Source of the DNA: an uncultured Rhodobacter sp. | GTDB taxonomy: Bacteria; Pseudomonadota; Alphaproteobacteria; Rhodobacterales; Rhodobacteraceae | Length of the DNA stretch: 6,112 nt | NCBI GenBank assembly: GCA_937901435.1 | Contig: CALGTJ010000360.1 | Location: 1-6,112, forward strand | Direction of reading: 5' to 3' | Shown here: positions 5,179 through 6,112 of the stretch, piece by piece | Position numbering within the stretch: position 1 is the stretch's first letter | Layout of the letters: every line of letters starts with the position of its first letter | The notes under the pieces: model-generated | What the model was told of the DNA's origin: nothing | Databases searched by the model: none | Seen by the model: the letters and a program-made list of their open reading frames with translations, nothing else | Translations under genes and position numbers: made by a program

Positions 5179-6112
5179 ATGGCAGATCATCAAATACTTA
5201 TCGTAGGTGGCGGAGCCGCGGGTATCGCAACGGCAGCCAGCCTGCATAAACGGGACGCGTCTCTGGATATAGCTATTATCGAGCCCTCAACGACCCATTA
5301 CTACCAGCCAGGCTGGACCATGGTGGGTGCGGGCGTTTTCAAAAAAGAAGAAACGGCACGCTCCACGGCCAGTGTCATGCCTTCTTATGTGACCCAAATA
5401 AGAGGGACCGTTGCATCGTTTCAACCAGACGAGAATAGCGTCAGGCTTGAAGATGGAAAGGCGCTTACTTATGGCTCTCTCGTAGTGGCGGCGGGGCTTA
5501 AGCTAGATTGGGCTGCGATTGAGGGGCTTGAGGAAGCGCTTGGTCGAAACGGTGTGACCTCGAACTACCGATATGATCTTGCACCCTACACATGGGAACT
5601 GGTTCAAAAAATGCGCGGGGAAAAAGCTATTTTCACCCAACCGCCTATGCCGATCAAATGCGCAGGCGCGCCGCAAAAAGCAATGTACTTGTCATGCTCA
5701 ACCTGGATGCAGGTGGGTAAAATCAAAGATATCGATGTGTCATTCTGCAATGCAGGGCCGGTCCTCTTCGGCTGCGCAGATTATGTGCCTCCGCTAATGG
5801 AATATGTTGATCGCTACGGTATAAATCTAGACTTTGGGTATAATCTGGTGAAGGTCGACGGCCCCAATCAGATAGCAACCTTCAAGGTGGCCAAAGAAGG
5901 CGAAGACCCGCGGCTGGTAGAGCGCAAATTTGATATGCTGCATGTCTGTCCACCCCAATGCGCGCCAGACTTTATCAAAGACAGCCCCCTTGCAAACGAA
6001 GCTGGCTGGATGGCTGTTGACCAATCGACGATGCAAAGCACTATCGCCCCAAATATCTTTGGCCTTGGGGATGTGACCTCAACCCCCAATGCCAAAACAG
6101 CAGCCGCCGCGC
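5179..6112 (+). CDS. sqr: Type II sulfide:quinone oxidoreductase, 3' truncated by the window
   Basis: The first 311 codons of a flavoprotein that oxidises sulfide, passes electrons to membrane quinone and hands the sulfane sulfur to an acceptor such as glutathione. The N-terminal FAD-binding motif is ILIVGGGAAGIATAASL (6-22). HYYQPGWTMVGAG (40-52) is typical of type II, SQOR-like enzymes. PIKCAGAPQKAMYLS (158-172) carries the first redox cysteine, C161. The second FAD region is NIFGLGDVTSTPNAKTAAAA (292-311). The family normally continues for roughly 100 more residues, including the second redox cysteine, which lies beyond the window edge. No stop or frameshift is seen. No cleavable signal peptide or membrane helix is seen, as expected for a peripheral inner-membrane protein facing the cytoplasm. 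Extra cysteines C173, C190, C199, C257 and C261 are present; C257 and C261 lie in HVCPPQCAPDF. It is in one operon with the dioxygenase before it, which consumes the persulfide it makes. The open end means the operon may continue downstream. Confidence 0.93.
   Translation, partial: MADHQILIVGGGAAGIATAASLHKRDASLDIAIIEPSTTHYYQPGWTMVGAGVFKKEETARSTASVMPSYVTQIRGTVASFQPDENSVRLEDGKALTYGSLVVAAGLKLDWAAIEGLEEALGRNGVTSNYRYDLAPYTWELVQKMRGEKAIFTQPPMPIKCAGAPQKAMYLSCSTWMQVGKIKDIDVSFCNAGPVLFGCADYVPPLMEYVDRYGINLDFGYNLVKVDGPNQIATFKVAKEGEDPRLVERKFDMLHVCPPQCAPDFIKDSPLANEAGWMAVDQSTMQSTIAPNIFGLGDVTSTPNAKTAAAA

Overview
The window reads as a compact methanethiol (CH3SH) degradation module from an alphaproteobacterium, most likely a marine Roseobacter-group member. 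This placement is inferred from the close resemblance of the glutathione-dependent formaldehyde dehydrogenase, the ETHE1/Blh-type hydrolase and the sulfide:quinone oxidoreductase to remembered alphaproteobacterial homologues, and from the style of the non-coding sequence at the left edge. No search was run. The genus cannot be told.

Layout. Positions 1-144 hold no recognisable gene and look like an interspersed non-coding element. A leftward (minus-strand) unit follows. In order of transcription it holds an IclR-family regulator (2305-3063, GTG start preferred), a possible 10-codon peptide with a strong ribosome binding site (2257-2289), a methanethiol oxidase of the SBP56 family (mtoX, 832-2238), and a six-helix membrane protein (145-828) starting 3 bases after mtoX ends. 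A rightward unit starts at 3153: class III alcohol dehydrogenase/S-(hydroxymethyl)glutathione dehydrogenase (3153-4265), then after 3 bases a metallo-beta-lactamase-fold persulfide dioxygenase-like protein of the Blh/ETHE1 type (4269-5141), then after 37 bases a type II sulfide:quinone oxidoreductase (5179 to the window end, truncated by it). The divergent control region (3064-3152) holds a plausible sigma70-like promoter overlapped by three half-sites spaced exactly 10 bases apart (TGAGA, TCTCA, TGAGA), a good candidate operator for the IclR protein.

How the genes fit together. MtoX is known to oxidise methanethiol to formaldehyde, hydrogen sulfide and hydrogen peroxide. The rightward unit supplies an enzyme for two of these toxic products: the dehydrogenase for formaldehyde (as its glutathione adduct), and the SQR plus dioxygenase pair for sulfide (sulfide to glutathione persulfide to sulfite). 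No peroxide-removing enzyme and no S-formylglutathione hydrolase is visible; they may lie outside the window. MtoX here has no export signal, so the chemistry probably occurs in the cytoplasm, where glutathione and these partner enzymes are found. In the Roseobacter setting methanethiol would typically come from DMSP demethylation or dimethylsulfide oxidation (established knowledge of the group, not seen here).
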